Source of the DNA: Novosphingobium profundi
GTDB taxonomy: Bacteria > Pseudomonadota > Alphaproteobacteria > Sphingomonadales > Sphingomonadaceae
DNA: 64,000 nt
Direction: 5' to 3'
NCBI RefSeq assembly: GCF_018491765.1
Contig: NZ_JABWCU010000002.1
Coordinates: 1-64,000, forward strand
Made by a program: the position numbers and the translations under genes. A model generated the notes under the pieces. It was not told where the DNA came from. It saw only the letters and a program-made list of their open reading frames with translations, and searched no databases. The first letter of the stretch is position 1; each line of letters opens with the position of its first letter. Of the stretch, positions 28,331 through 37,608 are shown piece by piece.

Positions 28331-29590
28331 ATGCCTTTCCTGGCGACCCTTTCCCGTCTTGGTGCCGATCGCTCGGGCGGCATCCTGACGTTCACGGGAA
28401 TCGGGTTCGTGGCGCTGATCGGGGCCGCCGGGCTCGCGGTCGACACCGCGCAGTGGTATTTGTGGAAGCGCCAGTTGCAGCAGGCGGTCGACGCGGGTGC
28501 GCGCGCCGGGGCGCTCAGCCTGCTCCAGACCGATGGTTTCGACGCGGCGGCGCGCCGCGAACTGGGGCGCAACGCCGACAACACGCTCAACGTGACCATC
28601 GAGCGGGTGAGCAGCCCGCCCTATTCGGGCGCCTATACCGGGGATACCAGCGCGGTCGAAGTGATCGCCAGCACCCGTCTCAAACTTCCATTCTCAAGCG
28701 TTTTCATCGATGTCGCGCCGGCGGTGCGCTCGCGCGCGGTGGCAACCCGCACGTCGGATGGAGAATATTGCGTGATCGCGCTCGCGCCCAGCGGGATCGG
28801 GGTCAAGGCGATCGGCACCGCCGACGTCAACCTGGGTTGCGGGGTAGGGGCGAATTCGGGCATTCAGGCGGCGATCGACCTCAACGGCACCAGCTGGATC
28901 GACGCACCCAGCTTCCACGCGGTGGGTGGCATCGACGCCAGCGCGAAGAACATTCCCGCCGATGCGGAGTTGCAGCCTTATGGGCTTCCCATTTCCGACC
29001 CGCTCGCCGCGCGCGGACTGCAGGTGCCCGATGAACCGGAGGGCTGCACCTACAGCAAGTTCTCCAATACCCCCAGCACCGTCGATACGCTCTCGCCGGG
29101 GCGCTACTGCAACGGCATGACGCTCAAGGGCACGACCACGCTCAAGCCGGGGACTTACATCATCGACGGCGGCAGCCTCGACGTCGCCAGTTCGGCCACC
29201 GTGACCGGCGACGGCGTGACGTTCATCCTCACCGGCAGTGGCGCGGGCAACGCGGCCTATGCCAAGATCGTGGGTGGCTCCACGCTCACGCTGTCGGCAC
29301 CGAGCGCGGCGCAGAACCCGACGTGGAAGAACGTGCTGTTCTACCAGAACCCGATCGGCTCCTCGACCGAAAGCACCTTCGCGGGCGGCAGCGAACTGGA
29401 CCTGACCGGCGTGATCTACATGCCCAGTGGCGATGTGCGCTTCACGGGCAATTCGGGGCAGAGTGCGGAATGCCTGCTGCTCGTGGCCAAGCACGTGACC
29501 TTTGCGGGCACCTCTTCGCTCAACAACAACTGTTCGAGCGACTACGCCAATCTCGATCTCTCCGCGCCTGTGGTGAAGATCGTCGAATGA
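28331..29590 (+). CDS. TadG-like protein with beta-helix-like C-terminal domain
   Basis: A 419-residue protein. Residues 1-60 form the TadG/TadE N-terminus (DRSGGILTFTGIGFVALIGA, then a helix ending AQWYLWKRQLQQAVDAGA), that is, a single transmembrane helix followed by an exported domain. The distal 250 residues are rich in short Gly/Thr/Ser repeats (GTTTLKPGTYIIDGG, SATVTGDGVTFILTG, GSELDLTGVIYMPSG), like a parallel beta-helix, with paired cysteines. The family joins Flp-pilus or surface-protein loci. Its TGA overlaps the start of the TadE gene (ATGA). No pilin, ATPase or secretin is near. Confidence 0.8.
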   Translation: MPFLATLSRLGADRSGGILTFTGIGFVALIGAAGLAVDTAQWYLWKRQLQQAVDAGARAGALSLLQTDGFDAAARRELGRNADNTLNVTIERVSSPPYSGAYTGDTSAVEVIASTRLKLPFSSVFIDVAPAVRSRAVATRTSDGEYCVIALAPSGIGVKAIGTADVNLGCGVGANSGIQAAIDLNGTSWIDAPSFHAVGGIDASAKNIPADAELQPYGLPISDPLAARGLQVPDEPEGCTYSKFSNTPSTVDTLSPGRYCNGMTLKGTTTLKPGTYIIDGGSLDVASSATVTGDGVTFILTGSGAGNAAYAKIVGGSTLTLSAPSAAQNPTWKNVLFYQNPIGSSTESTFAGGSELDLTGVIYMPSGDVRFTGNSGQSAECLLLVAKHVTFAGTSSLNNNCSSDYANLDLSAPVVKIVE

Positions 29591-30075
29591 GGATCGCGGC
29601 GGCACTCCGGGCCTGCGGGCATGTCCTGGGCGATCGGCGCGGGGCCAGCATTGTCGAACTGGCGCTGGTGATGCCCGTCCTGCTGCTCGTGCTGGCCGGC
29701 ATGGTCGAAGTTTCGCGCTTCGTGGTGGCCCGCATCGATGTCGAGATGGCGGCGCAGCGAACCACCGACTTCGTGCTCGCCAAGCGCCCGCAATCGGCCG
29801 ATACCACGTATATCCGCACCGAAGCCGCCAAGGCTGCGAAAGTCGATGCCAGCCGCGTCACGGCCGAGCTGTTCCTCGAGTGCGACGGAGTGCGCCAGAG
29901 CGATTTCGACGGCTATTGCGCGACTACCGAGGAGTCGGCGCGCTATGTCCACGTCGCGATCGCGAAGTCGGTCGAGCTGCAGTTCGACTGGGCCGCGCTC
30001 GGGGCCTTGTTCGGTTCGCGGGTGATCGGATCGACGATCACCGTCGAAGGCGACAGCCTGGAGCGGATCCAATGA
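29587..30075 (+). CDS. TadE-like pseudopilin (first copy)
   Basis: A 162-residue TadE-family protein with the signature DRRGASIVELALVMPVLLLV: a short basic leader, conserved Glu five residues into the hydrophobic helix, and one transmembrane segment. The exported part contains a possible disulfide pair (FLECDGV and DGYCATT). TadE and TadF are minor pseudopilins processed by a prepilin peptidase. It overlaps its neighbours on both sides by 4 bp (ATGA). Confidence 0.85.
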   Translation: MRIAAALRACGHVLGDRRGASIVELALVMPVLLLVLAGMVEVSRFVVARIDVEMAAQRTTDFVLAKRPQSADTTYIRTEAAKAAKVDASRVTAELFLECDGVRQSDFDGYCATTEESARYVHVAIAKSVELQFDWAALGALFGSRVIGSTITVEGDSLERIQ

Positions 30076-30479
30076 TCCCGCGTCGTTTCGCCTGGCACCT
30101 GCTGCGCGACCGGCGCGGCGCCTCGGTGATCGAGTTCGCCTTCGCACTCCCGGTGGCGGCGGCTTTGATGGTCGGTATCCTGCAATTCGCGCTGGTGATG
30201 CAGGCAACCGGGGCGATCCGCCATGCCGCGGGCGAGGGCGTGCGCTATGCCAACGTCAACCAGGAGGCGAGCGAGACCCAGGTCGCGGCCAAGGTGCGCC
30301 AGCAACTGGCCGGTCTCAACGAAAACGGCGTGGTCGCGATCGCACTCGAACGCGGCAGCAGCGACGGTGCTGCCTTCGACAAGGTCGACATTCAGTACCG
30401 GCTCGAGCCGGTGGTGCCGTTCATGCAGCTCAATCCGATTGTCCTCAACGAATCCGCGCTGTCCTACGTACAGAACTGA
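30072..30479 (+). CDS. TadE-like pseudopilin (second copy)
   Basis: A 135-residue protein with the same N-terminal signature (DRRGASVIEFAFALPVAAAL) as the preceding gene, but a shorter exported domain without cysteines. ATG at 30072 overlaps the previous TGA. Together with TadG it makes a three-gene coupled unit; one of the two TadE-like proteins may play the TadF role. Confidence 0.85.
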   Translation: MIPRRFAWHLLRDRRGASVIEFAFALPVAAALMVGILQFALVMQATGAIRHAAGEGVRYANVNQEASETQVAAKVRQQLAGLNENGVVAIALERGSSDGAAFDKVDIQYRLEPVVPFMQLNPIVLNESALSYVQN

Positions 30480-30590
30480 GGCCTGCCTTCGCAGGGTTCG
30501 CGTGGGCGGCCGACGCCGCTGCGTGGTCATTGTGCGAGAAGCGGCCACGGCGGTCTTGCCCTCCATGCTGCGCTGCGACAGTGTTGCACC

Positions 30591-31808
30591 ATGAGCCTCT
30601 CCGTTTCGGGCGCCGCGCGGCGCGAATTCGCACAGCACTGGACCATCGTTCTGGCCGCGGGCCTCGCCATCGGCGTGGGCATGATGGGCATCGGCTTCTA
30701 TGCCCTCGGGCTTTTCGTGGCGCCGGTCCAGGCCGAGTTCGGCTGGAGCCGCGCGGCGGTTTCGGGCGCCGCGACCTTCCAGCAACTGGGCATTTTCCTT
30801 TCGGCTCCGATCCTGGGGCGTCTGGCCGATCGCTACGGTATCCGTGCCATCGCGATCGCCAGCTACATCGCCGCGCCAGTTGCGCTTGTCCTGCTCTCGC
30901 GCGCGGGCAGTTCGGTGGCCATGTGGTGGGGACTATGGCTGCTGGTCTCACTGGCAGGGGGAGGCACGACTCCGGCGATCTGGGCACGTGCGGTCTCTGC
31001 CAAGTTCGACGCCGGGCGCGGGCTCGCACTTGGCCTCATGTTGATGGGAACCGGTCTCGCCGCTTTCCTCGCGCCCGCTTTGCTGGGGCCGGTCTTCGCC
31101 GCGAGCGGCTGGCGCACCGCGGCGCTCGTCATGGCGGGGACGATCCTCGTCGTGGGCTTGCCGGTCAGCCTGCTGATGCCGCGCGACAAGAAGGCGAAGC
31201 CCGAGACAGGCACCGCCAAGGTGCGCGGCCGCTTCGAGGCCAATCGTCAGACCCTCACGCTGATCGCTATCGCGATCCTGCTCGGCTTCTTCGTGGCGGG
31301 GCTTATCGTCCACATGGTGCCGATGGTGATTGATCGCGGCATGGCGCCGGCCGAGGCGGCGCAAGTGGCCGCCAAGATCGGTCTGGCGGTGATCGTGGCG
31401 CGTGTCCTTGTCGGCTACCTCTTCGACCGCTTCCACGCGCCTTTCGTGGCGGCCTTCTTCCTGCTCTCGCCGGTCGTGGCGGCGGTTCTGCTCGCCTATG
31501 GCGGACCGGTCGTGGTGGCCGCGCTCATGCTTGGCCTTGCCGCTGGCGCCGAAGTGGACATGCTTGCCTACTTCACCGGCCGCTACGCCCGGATCGAGAA
31601 CTACGGCGCGACCTACGGGGTGGTCCTGGGCCTGTTCAGTTTCGGCGCGGCGTTCGGCCCGGCGGCCTTCGGCTGGTCGGTCGACGCAACCGGCAGCTAC
31701 CACTTCGCGCTCATTGCCTCGGCACTGGCACTGGCTCTGGTCGTCGTCCTGATTGCCACGCTTGGTGCCTATCGCGATCCGGTCCAGCTCGAACCCGTCA
31801 TCGCCTGA
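30591..31808 (+). CDS. MFS transporter, monocarboxylate/oxalate-formate-like
   Basis: A 405-residue carrier with 12 predicted transmembrane segments. Helix 1 and the loop MGIGFYALGLFVAPVQAEFGWSR with AAVSGAAT match the MCT/OFA branch of the major facilitator superfamily. The loop 2-3 motif is GRLADRYGIRAIA. A charged central loop lies at about 200-220. The substrate is probably a small organic acid, by family only. It lies next to, and convergent with, the Lrp-type regulator gene. Confidence 0.85.
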   Translation: MSLSVSGAARREFAQHWTIVLAAGLAIGVGMMGIGFYALGLFVAPVQAEFGWSRAAVSGAATFQQLGIFLSAPILGRLADRYGIRAIAIASYIAAPVALVLLSRAGSSVAMWWGLWLLVSLAGGGTTPAIWARAVSAKFDAGRGLALGLMLMGTGLAAFLAPALLGPVFAASGWRTAALVMAGTILVVGLPVSLLMPRDKKAKPETGTAKVRGRFEANRQTLTLIAIAILLGFFVAGLIVHMVPMVIDRGMAPAEAAQVAAKIGLAVIVARVLVGYLFDRFHAPFVAAFFLLSPVVAAVLLAYGGPVVVAALMLGLAAGAEVDMLAYFTGRYARIENYGATYGVVLGLFSFGAAFGPAAFGWSVDATGSYHFALIASALALALVVVLIATLGAYRDPVQLEPVIA

Positions 31809-31832
31809 GCGACTTGCGGCGGTGTCGAAGAC

Positions 31833-32303
31833 CTAGCCGTTCACTTCCTTGACCGCCTCCATCACCACGAACGTGGAGGTGGTGGCGACGTGGGGCAGAT
31901 TGGTGATCTTCTCGCCCATGACCTTGCGGTAACGGCGCATGTCGAGCGTGCGCACCTTGAGCAGATAGTCGAAACTGCCCGCGATCATGTGGCATTCCTC
32001 CACTTCGGGAATGCGCCGCACCGCCTCGTTGAAATCGAGGAGCGCGCGTTCGTGCGTGCTCGACAGGCCGATCTCGACGAAGGCGATGTGATCAAGCCCA
32101 AGCGTGGCGGGATCGACCACCGCCTGGAAGCCCCGAATCACGCCGCTCTCGACGAGCTTGCGCATGCGGATCTGGCACGGTGTTTTCGAGATTCCGACTT
32201 CGCGTGCCAGATCCGTGACGGTTTTGCGGCCATCGGCGCGCAGTACGGCAATGATACGCCGATCGAGGTCGTCCAATTCGACTGCAGTTGGTGTTTTGAC
32301 CAT
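31833..32303 (-). CDS. putR: Lrp/AsnC-family regulator of putA
   Basis: A 156-residue Lrp-type regulator. The AsnC HTH is at about residues 10-55 (LDDLDRRIIAVLRADGRKTV, VTDLAREVGISKTPCQIRMR). The RAM ligand-binding domain follows (HIAFVEIGLSSTHERALLDF, AGSFDYLLKVRTLDMRRYRK). ATG at 32303 gives the usual start. It is divergent from putA across 98 bp. Lrp-type PutR proteins activate putA in response to proline in several alphaproteobacteria, so this is the probable proline-responsive regulator. Confidence 0.88.
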   Translation of the reverse strand: MVKTPTAVELDDLDRRIIAVLRADGRKTVTDLAREVGISKTPCQIRMRKLVESGVIRGFQAVVDPATLGLDHIAFVEIGLSSTHERALLDFNEAVRRIPEVEECHMIAGSFDYLLKVRTLDMRRYRKVMGEKITNLPHVATTSTFVVMEAVKEVNG

Positions 32304-32306
32304 TCG

Positions 32307-32340
32307 TTTTGCCCAAAATGGAACCAATCTTTGGCCCAAG
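32307..32340. promoter_or_regulatory. Two phased inverted repeats in the putR-putA spacer (candidate Lrp-type operators)
   Basis: TTTTG-CC-CAAAA at 32307-32318 is a perfect palindrome placed right before the regulator's ATG. A second, imperfect one, CTTTGGCCCAAG, is at 32329-32340. The centres are 22 bp apart, about two helical turns, as expected for cooperative binding of an Lrp-type octamer. The first would give autoregulation, the second control of putA. Confidence 0.5.
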
Positions 32341-32401
32341 CACTCTGGAAATAGCCGCTGAAAAGACAGACTGCCAACCGCAAACGCGATATTTTCAGGA
32401 T

Positions 32402-35400
32402 ATGATCGTCACAAAGACCACGCACACGCCTTTCGCCGCCTTCGCGCCCCCCGTCCGCGAACCCAGTGCCTTGCGCCAGAGCGTCACCGCCGCCTACCGA
32501 CGCAGCGAGCCCGAGGCGATGGCCCCGCTCATCGCGCAGGCCCGCTTTCCGGGCGAATTGCGCGACGCCATCCGCAAGACCGCGACCGACCTCGTCGAGA
32601 TGCTGCGCGTCAAGCAGAAGGCCTCGGCCAAGCTTGGTGGCGTCGATGCGCTGATGCAGGAATATTCGCTCTCCAGCCTCGAGGGGGTGGCGCTGATGTG
32701 CCTCGCCGAGGCGCTGCTGCGCATTCCCGACGACGATACCCGCGACGCGCTCATCCGCGACAAGATCGGCAAGGGGCAGTGGCGCGAGCACATGGGCGGC
32801 GACCGTTCGCTGTTCGTCAACGCGGCGACCTGGGGCCTGGTCGTGGCGGGCAAGCTCTATGGCGGCATCGACGGCAGCGTCGACGACCAGGGCCTTGCGA
32901 CGGCCCTCAATCGCCTGATCGGCCGCGCGGGCGAACCGGTGGTGCGGCGCGGCGTCGACATCGCCATGCGCATGATGGGCGAGCAGTTCGTGACCGGGCA
33001 GACGATCGCCAAGGCGTTGAAGCGCGCGCGTGAGCTGGAAGCCAAGGGCTTTCGCTATAGCTACGACATGCTGGGCGAGGCGGCGGTGACCGCGGCCGAC
33101 GCCGATCGCTACTACAAGGACTACGAGAAGGCGATCCACGCCATCGGTGTGGCCGGAAAGGGCAAGGGGGTCTACGAGGGGCCCGGCATCTCGATCAAGC
33201 TCTCCGCGCTCCATCCGCGCTATGCGCGCGCCAAGGCCGGGCGGGTCATGGGCGAACTCCTGCCGCGCGTGAAGGCGCTCGCGGTAATGGCCAAGACGCA
33301 CGACATCGGCTTCAACATCGACGCCGAGGAGGCCGACCGGCTCGAGCTTTCGCTCGACCTGCTGGAATCGCTTGCGCTCGATCCCGATCTGGCGGGCTGG
33401 AACGGCCTTGGCTTCGTCGTCCAGGCGTACGGCAAGCGTTGCCCGCAGGTGATCGACTGGCTGATCGACCTGGGGCAGCGCGCGAACCGCCGGATCATGG
33501 TGCGCCTGGTGAAGGGCGCCTACTGGGATGCCGAGATCAAGCGCTCGCAGGTGGAGGGCCTGGCGGATTTCCCGGTCTTTACCCGCAAGCGGCACACCGA
33601 CGTCTCCTACATCGCCTGCGCGCGCAAGCTGCTGGGGGCGCCCAAGTCCGTCTACCCGCAATTCGCCACCCACAACGCGCAGACGCTGGCGACGATCTAC
33701 CACTACGCGAAGCCCGAAAGCTTCACGGTCGAGCAGTATGAGTTCCAGTGCCTCCACGGCATGGGCGAGGCGCTCTATTCGCACGTCGTGGCGAAGGACA
33801 AGCTGGCGCGGCCTTGCCGCATCTACGCGCCGGTCGGCACGCACGAGACGCTGCTGGCCTACCTCGTGCGTCGCTTGCTCGAGAACGGAGCCAACTCCTC
33901 GTTCGTCAACCGCATCGCCGACCCCAAGGTGCCGGTTTCGGAACTGGTCGAGGACCCGGTCGAGGCGGTTCTCGAAGAAGTCGTGCCGGGCGCCAAGCAC
34001 GACAAGATCGATTTTCCGGCGAAGATCTACCCGGATCGGGCCAACTCGGCGGGGCTCGACCTTTCCGACGACGCCGCGCTGGCCGCGCTTACCGACCATT
34101 TGCTGGCGACGCTCGAGGGCAATTGGCACGCCGAGGCCGAAGGGGCCGAGGGTGAGCGTGCCGATGTCGTCAATCCGGCCGACCACGGCGATGTCGTGGG
34201 CAGCGTGATCGAGACACCTGCGGAATATGCGCAAACCGCAATGGCGCGGGCTTGTGCCAGCGCGTGGGGCAGTGTCGCGGTTGCCGAGCGCGCCGCGATC
34301 CTCGAACGCGCGGCCGACGCGATGCAGGCCGCAATGCCCGCGCTCATGGGCCTTGCCATGCGCGAGGCGGGCAAGTCCGCCGCGAACGCGATCGCCGAAG
34401 TGCGCGAGGCAATCGACTTCCTGCACTACTACGCCTTGCAGGCCCGGCAGACCTTCGGCGCGGCGCAGGGACCGCTGGGGCCGATCGTGTGCATCAGCCC
34501 CTGGAACTTCCCCTTGGCCATCTTCACCGGTCAGGTCAGCGCGGCGCTCGTCGCGGGCAACCCGGTGCTTGCCAAGCCTGCCGAGGAAACGCCGCTGATC
34601 GCTGCCGAGGCGGTGCGTATCCTTCACGAGGCAGGCGTTCCGGCCGATGCACTCCAGCTCCTGCCCGGCGATGGAAAGATCGGCGCGGCGCTGATCGAGC
34701 GACCCGAAGTCGCCGGCGTCATGTTCACCGGCTCGACCGAAGTCGCCCGGCTGATCCAGAAGCAGCTTTCGACGCGGCTCCACAGCGATGGCATGCCGAT
34801 CCCGTTCATCGCCGAGACGGGCGGGCAGAACGCGATGATCGTCGATTCGACCGCGCTGCCCGAGCAGGTCGTCGCCGACGTCATCGTCTCGGCCTTCGAC
34901 AGCGCGGGCCAGCGCTGCTCGGCGCTGCGCATCCTGTGCCTGCAGGACGAGATCGCGAGCCATACGCTCGAGATGCTCAAGGGCGCACTTGCCGAACTGG
35001 AGGTCGGCAATCCCGACCGGCTCTCGGTCGACGTGGGGCCGGTGATCACCGCCGAGGCGCAGGAGCGGATCGTCAAGCATATCGACGAGATGCGTGGCCG
35101 CGGCCACAAGGTTCACCAGGTGCCGCTCGGCGAGGGCTGCGAAAAGGGCACTTTCGTTGCTCCCACGATCATCGAGATCGACGCGATCGAGGATGTCGAG
35201 CAGGAGGTCTTCGGGCCGGTGCTCCATGTCCTGCGTTACAAGCGCAAGCATCTCGAGGCGCTGATCGACGGCATCAACGCTACCGGCTACGGGCTGACCT
35301 TCGGGCTGCATACGCGCATGGACGGTACGGTTGCGCATGTCCTCTCCCGGGTTCGGGCGGGCAACCGTTACGTCAACCGCAACCAGGTCGGGGCGATCGT

Positions 35401-36040
35401 GGGCGTGCAGCCGTTTGGCGGCAACGGGCTTTCGGGTACCGGACCCAAGGCGGGCGGGCCGCTCTACCTTGGTCGATTGGCCAGCCACGCGCCGCTGGTG
35501 CTGGCTCCCTCGGGCGTGCGCCTGCCGCTCGTCGACGAGTTCGTCGCCTGGCTGGCCAAGAAGGAGTGGTTCGAGGGCGCGGCGCAAGCCCGCGCCATCC
35601 ACACCGCCAGCCGCCTGGGTTCGCACGTCGAGCTGCCAGGGCCGGTGGGTGAACGCAACGAGTATTCGCTGCACCCGCGCGGGCGCCTGCTCCTGCGGCC
35701 CAAGAGCCGGGCCGGCCTGATCCGTCTGATGGCAATGGTACTGGCGACCGGCAACACCGCCACCGTCGAGGGCATGGATCTTCCGCAGGGCCTGCCCGAC
35801 GGCGTGGCCTCCGCCTTCCGTCCCGATCCCGACGAGCCTTACGCGGCCTGCCTTGTCGAGGGCGGCGAGGAGGCGCTGCTCAAGGCGCTGGCCGACATGG
35901 CCGAACGTCCGGGGCCGATCGTTCCGGTGCGCTCGGCGGGCCGTCCGGGGCCAGGCCTTGCCTGGTTGCTCGAAGAGGTTTCGGTCTCGATCAACACGAC
36001 CGCAGCAGGTGGCAATGCCAGCCTGATGATGATCGGCTGA
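32402..36040 (+). CDS. putA: Bifunctional proline dehydrogenase / L-glutamate-gamma-semialdehyde dehydrogenase, B-type PutA
   Basis: A 1212-residue enzyme that oxidises proline to glutamate in two steps with substrate channelling. The N-terminal part lacks the ribbon-helix-helix DNA-binding domain of trifunctional PutA. The FAD barrel runs to about residue 480 (GPGISIKLSALHPRYARAKA, KGAYWDAEIKRSQ, YQF-type QYEFQCLHGMGEAL, CRIYAPVGTHETLLAYLVRR). The aldehyde dehydrogenase domain follows (CISPWNFPLAIFTGQ, FTGSTEVARLI, ETGGQNAMIVDSTALPEQ, SAGQRCSALR with catalytic Cys). A C-terminal domain of about 190 residues follows, typical of type B. ATG at 32402 follows AGGA. Regulation is therefore left to the divergent Lrp-type gene. 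Confidence 0.97.
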   Translation: MIVTKTTHTPFAAFAPPVREPSALRQSVTAAYRRSEPEAMAPLIAQARFPGELRDAIRKTATDLVEMLRVKQKASAKLGGVDALMQEYSLSSLEGVALMCLAEALLRIPDDDTRDALIRDKIGKGQWREHMGGDRSLFVNAATWGLVVAGKLYGGIDGSVDDQGLATALNRLIGRAGEPVVRRGVDIAMRMMGEQFVTGQTIAKALKRARELEAKGFRYSYDMLGEAAVTAADADRYYKDYEKAIHAIGVAGKGKGVYEGPGISIKLSALHPRYARAKAGRVMGELLPRVKALAVMAKTHDIGFNIDAEEADRLELSLDLLESLALDPDLAGWNGLGFVVQAYGKRCPQVIDWLIDLGQRANRRIMVRLVKGAYWDAEIKRSQVEGLADFPVFTRKRHTDVSYIACARKLLGAPKSVYPQFATHNAQTLATIYHYAKPESFTVEQYEFQCLHGMGEALYSHVVAKDKLARPCRIYAPVGTHETLLAYLVRRLLENGANSSFVNRIADPKVPVSELVEDPVEAVLEEVVPGAKHDKIDFPAKIYPDRANSAGLDLSDDAALAALTDHLLATLEGNWHAEAEGAEGERADVVNPADHGDVVGSVIETPAEYAQTAMARACASAWGSVAVAERAAILERAADAMQAAMPALMGLAMREAGKSAANAIAEVREAIDFLHYYALQARQTFGAAQGPLGPIVCISPWNFPLAIFTGQVSAALVAGNPVLAKPAEETPLIAAEAVRILHEAGVPADALQLLPGDGKIGAALIERPEVAGVMFTGSTEVARLIQKQLSTRLHSDGMPIPFIAETGGQNAMIVDSTALPEQVVADVIVSAFDSAGQRCSALRILCLQDEIASHTLEMLKGALAELEVGNPDRLSVDVGPVITAEAQERIVKHIDEMRGRGHKVHQVPLGEGCEKGTFVAPTIIEIDAIEDVEQEVFGPVLHVLRYKRKHLEALIDGINATGYGLTFGLHTRMDGTVAHVLSRVRAGNRYVNRNQVGAIVGVQPFGGNGLSGTGPKAGGPLYLGRLASHAPLVLAPSGVRLPLVDEFVAWLAKKEWFEGAAQARAIHTASRLGSHVELPGPVGERNEYSLHPRGRLLLRPKSRAGLIRLMAMVLATGNTATVEGMDLPQGLPDGVASAFRPDPDEPYAACLVEGGEEALLKALADMAERPGPIVPVRSAGRPGPGLAWLLEEVSVSINTTAAGGNASLMMIG

Positions 36041-36067
36041 TCGTCGCAGCCCTTTCGATGAAACAAT

Positions 36068-36099
36068 AAAGGCCGGGGAAGCGCGCTTCCCCGGCCTTT
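36068..36099. terminator. Bidirectional terminator between putA and an MFS gene
   Basis: A perfect 32-bp palindrome: a 16-bp arm (AAAGGCCGGGGAAGCG) and its exact complement, with A-runs before and T-runs after. It lies between two convergent genes and can end transcripts from both sides. Confidence 0.88.
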
Positions 36100-36121
36100 A
36101 TCGTATGGGATGTGTCCCGGC

Positions 36122-37336
36122 TCAGGCGAGGCAGGGCTTGAGGCGCGTCTGACGCTGCTCGCGCCGGTAGAGCGTGAGGGTCAGCAGGTACATCGCGAGG
36201 CCGCCGATCGAGAGGGCAGCACCGATCCAGCCGGTCGAGGGCAGGCCCCAGCCCGCCGCGATTGCCATGCCACCCAGCCACGGGCCGAGCGCGTTGGCGG
36301 TGTTGAACGCACTGTGGTGCGCGGCTGCGGCAAGGGCCTGGGCATCGCCCGCGACGTCCATCAGGCGGGTCTGCAGGATCGTGCCAAGGCCACCGCCGAA
36401 GCCGATCAGGAACACGTCGAGGCCGAGCAGCCAGATGTTCTGGACGACCATGGCGAAGAGCGCGAGCGAGACCGTGACCCAAAGGAAGGCAATGATCGCG
36501 GCCTTGTCCTGGTCGCGGTCGGCCATCCAGGCCCAGAACAGGTTGCCCGCCGTCATGCCCACGCCATAGACCGCCAGGATGATCGGCACGACGGTTTCGG
36601 GCGCACGGGTTACCTCGATGATGGTCGAGGCGAGGTAGGTGTAGACGCAAAACATGCCGCCGAAGCCGATCACGCCGGTGAGCAGCGTGAGCACTACCTG
36701 CGGGCGCTTGAAGGCGCCCAATTCGCGCATCGGGCTGGCGTCGGGGTCGGAGGACTGGTGCGGTGCGTAGAGCGCGACGAGCGCCATCGTGATCATCGCC
36801 AGCAGCGAAACGATGCCGAAGCCGTAGCGCCAGCCGACGACCTGGCCGAGCAGGTTGGCGGCGGGAACCCCGATGATGGTAGCGATGGTGAGACCCAGGA
36901 ACACGCGGGCTACGGCCTGTGCGCGCTTGTCGGAGGGGACCATCGATGCCGCGACCAGTGCGGCCACGCCGAAGAAGGCACCATGCGGCAGGCCCGAGAG
37001 GAAGCGGAAGGCGAGCAGCACCGGATAGCTCGGTGCGAAGGCGCTCAGCCCGTTGCCCACGGCGAAGAGGGCCATCAGCGCGACCAGCATGGTGCGCCGC
37101 GAAAGGCGCGCGCCCAGCACCGAGAAGATCGGCGCGCCGACCACAACGCCCAGCGCATAGGCGCTGATGGCGTGACCTGCCTGCGGCTCGGTAAGGCCAA
37201 GATCGCGCGCAAAATAGGGCACGAGGCTCATTGCGGCGAACTCGGTGGTGCCGATCGCGAAAGCGCCCATGGCGAGGGCAAGAGTGACGAGAGCCGGATG
37301 CACCGGCTTGGTGAAGGGGAGGCTTTGAACGGTCAT
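36122..37336 (-). CDS. MFS efflux transporter, DHA1 type (AraJ/YdhP-like)
   Basis: A 404-residue carrier with 12 predicted transmembrane helices. The N-terminal LALAMGAFAIGTTEFAAMSL is characteristic of the DHA1 sugar/drug efflux branch (AraJ, YdhP, SotB). The loop motif between helices 2 and 3 reads GAPIFSVLGARLSRRTMLVA. ATG at 37336 (MTVQSLPF) gives a normal N-terminus; the upstream extension looks non-coding. It stands alone, convergent with putA and divided from it by a terminator. Confidence 0.88.
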   Translation of the reverse strand: MTVQSLPFTKPVHPALVTLALAMGAFAIGTTEFAAMSLVPYFARDLGLTEPQAGHAISAYALGVVVGAPIFSVLGARLSRRTMLVALMALFAVGNGLSAFAPSYPVLLAFRFLSGLPHGAFFGVAALVAASMVPSDKRAQAVARVFLGLTIATIIGVPAANLLGQVVGWRYGFGIVSLLAMITMALVALYAPHQSSDPDASPMRELGAFKRPQVVLTLLTGVIGFGGMFCVYTYLASTIIEVTRAPETVVPIILAVYGVGMTAGNLFWAWMADRDQDKAAIIAFLWVTVSLALFAMVVQNIWLLGLDVFLIGFGGGLGTILQTRLMDVAGDAQALAAAAHHSAFNTANALGPWLGGMAIAAGWGLPSTGWIGAALSIGGLAMYLLTLTLYRREQRQTRLKPCLA

Positions 37337-37608
37337 GTTGCGTTGCAATATACAGGAAGTCCGGCGCGAACAGGAGGGGGTGTCAGGCGCAAAGGCGCGG
37401 CTTTTGGATGCAAAATACACACCTTGTTCCACGTTCTGCGCAATCGGCCCGGGCGGACGCACGATTGGAGGCCCGGGGAGCGGTAGAGGTTTTCTTCGTG
37501 CCGACTGCCTCTGTCCTGAGATAATTGTCTAGTACTGTTTATGTGGTGGCGCTAATTACGGCGAAGGCGGAAAGTACCGTCGGGTAATGTCAGCGAGAGG
37601 ATCGAATT

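Noticed and set aside
32138..35674. Minus-strand frame of 1178 codons opposite putA
   Set aside because: Antisense shadow of a highly conserved enzyme gene; it would also overlap the Lrp gene.
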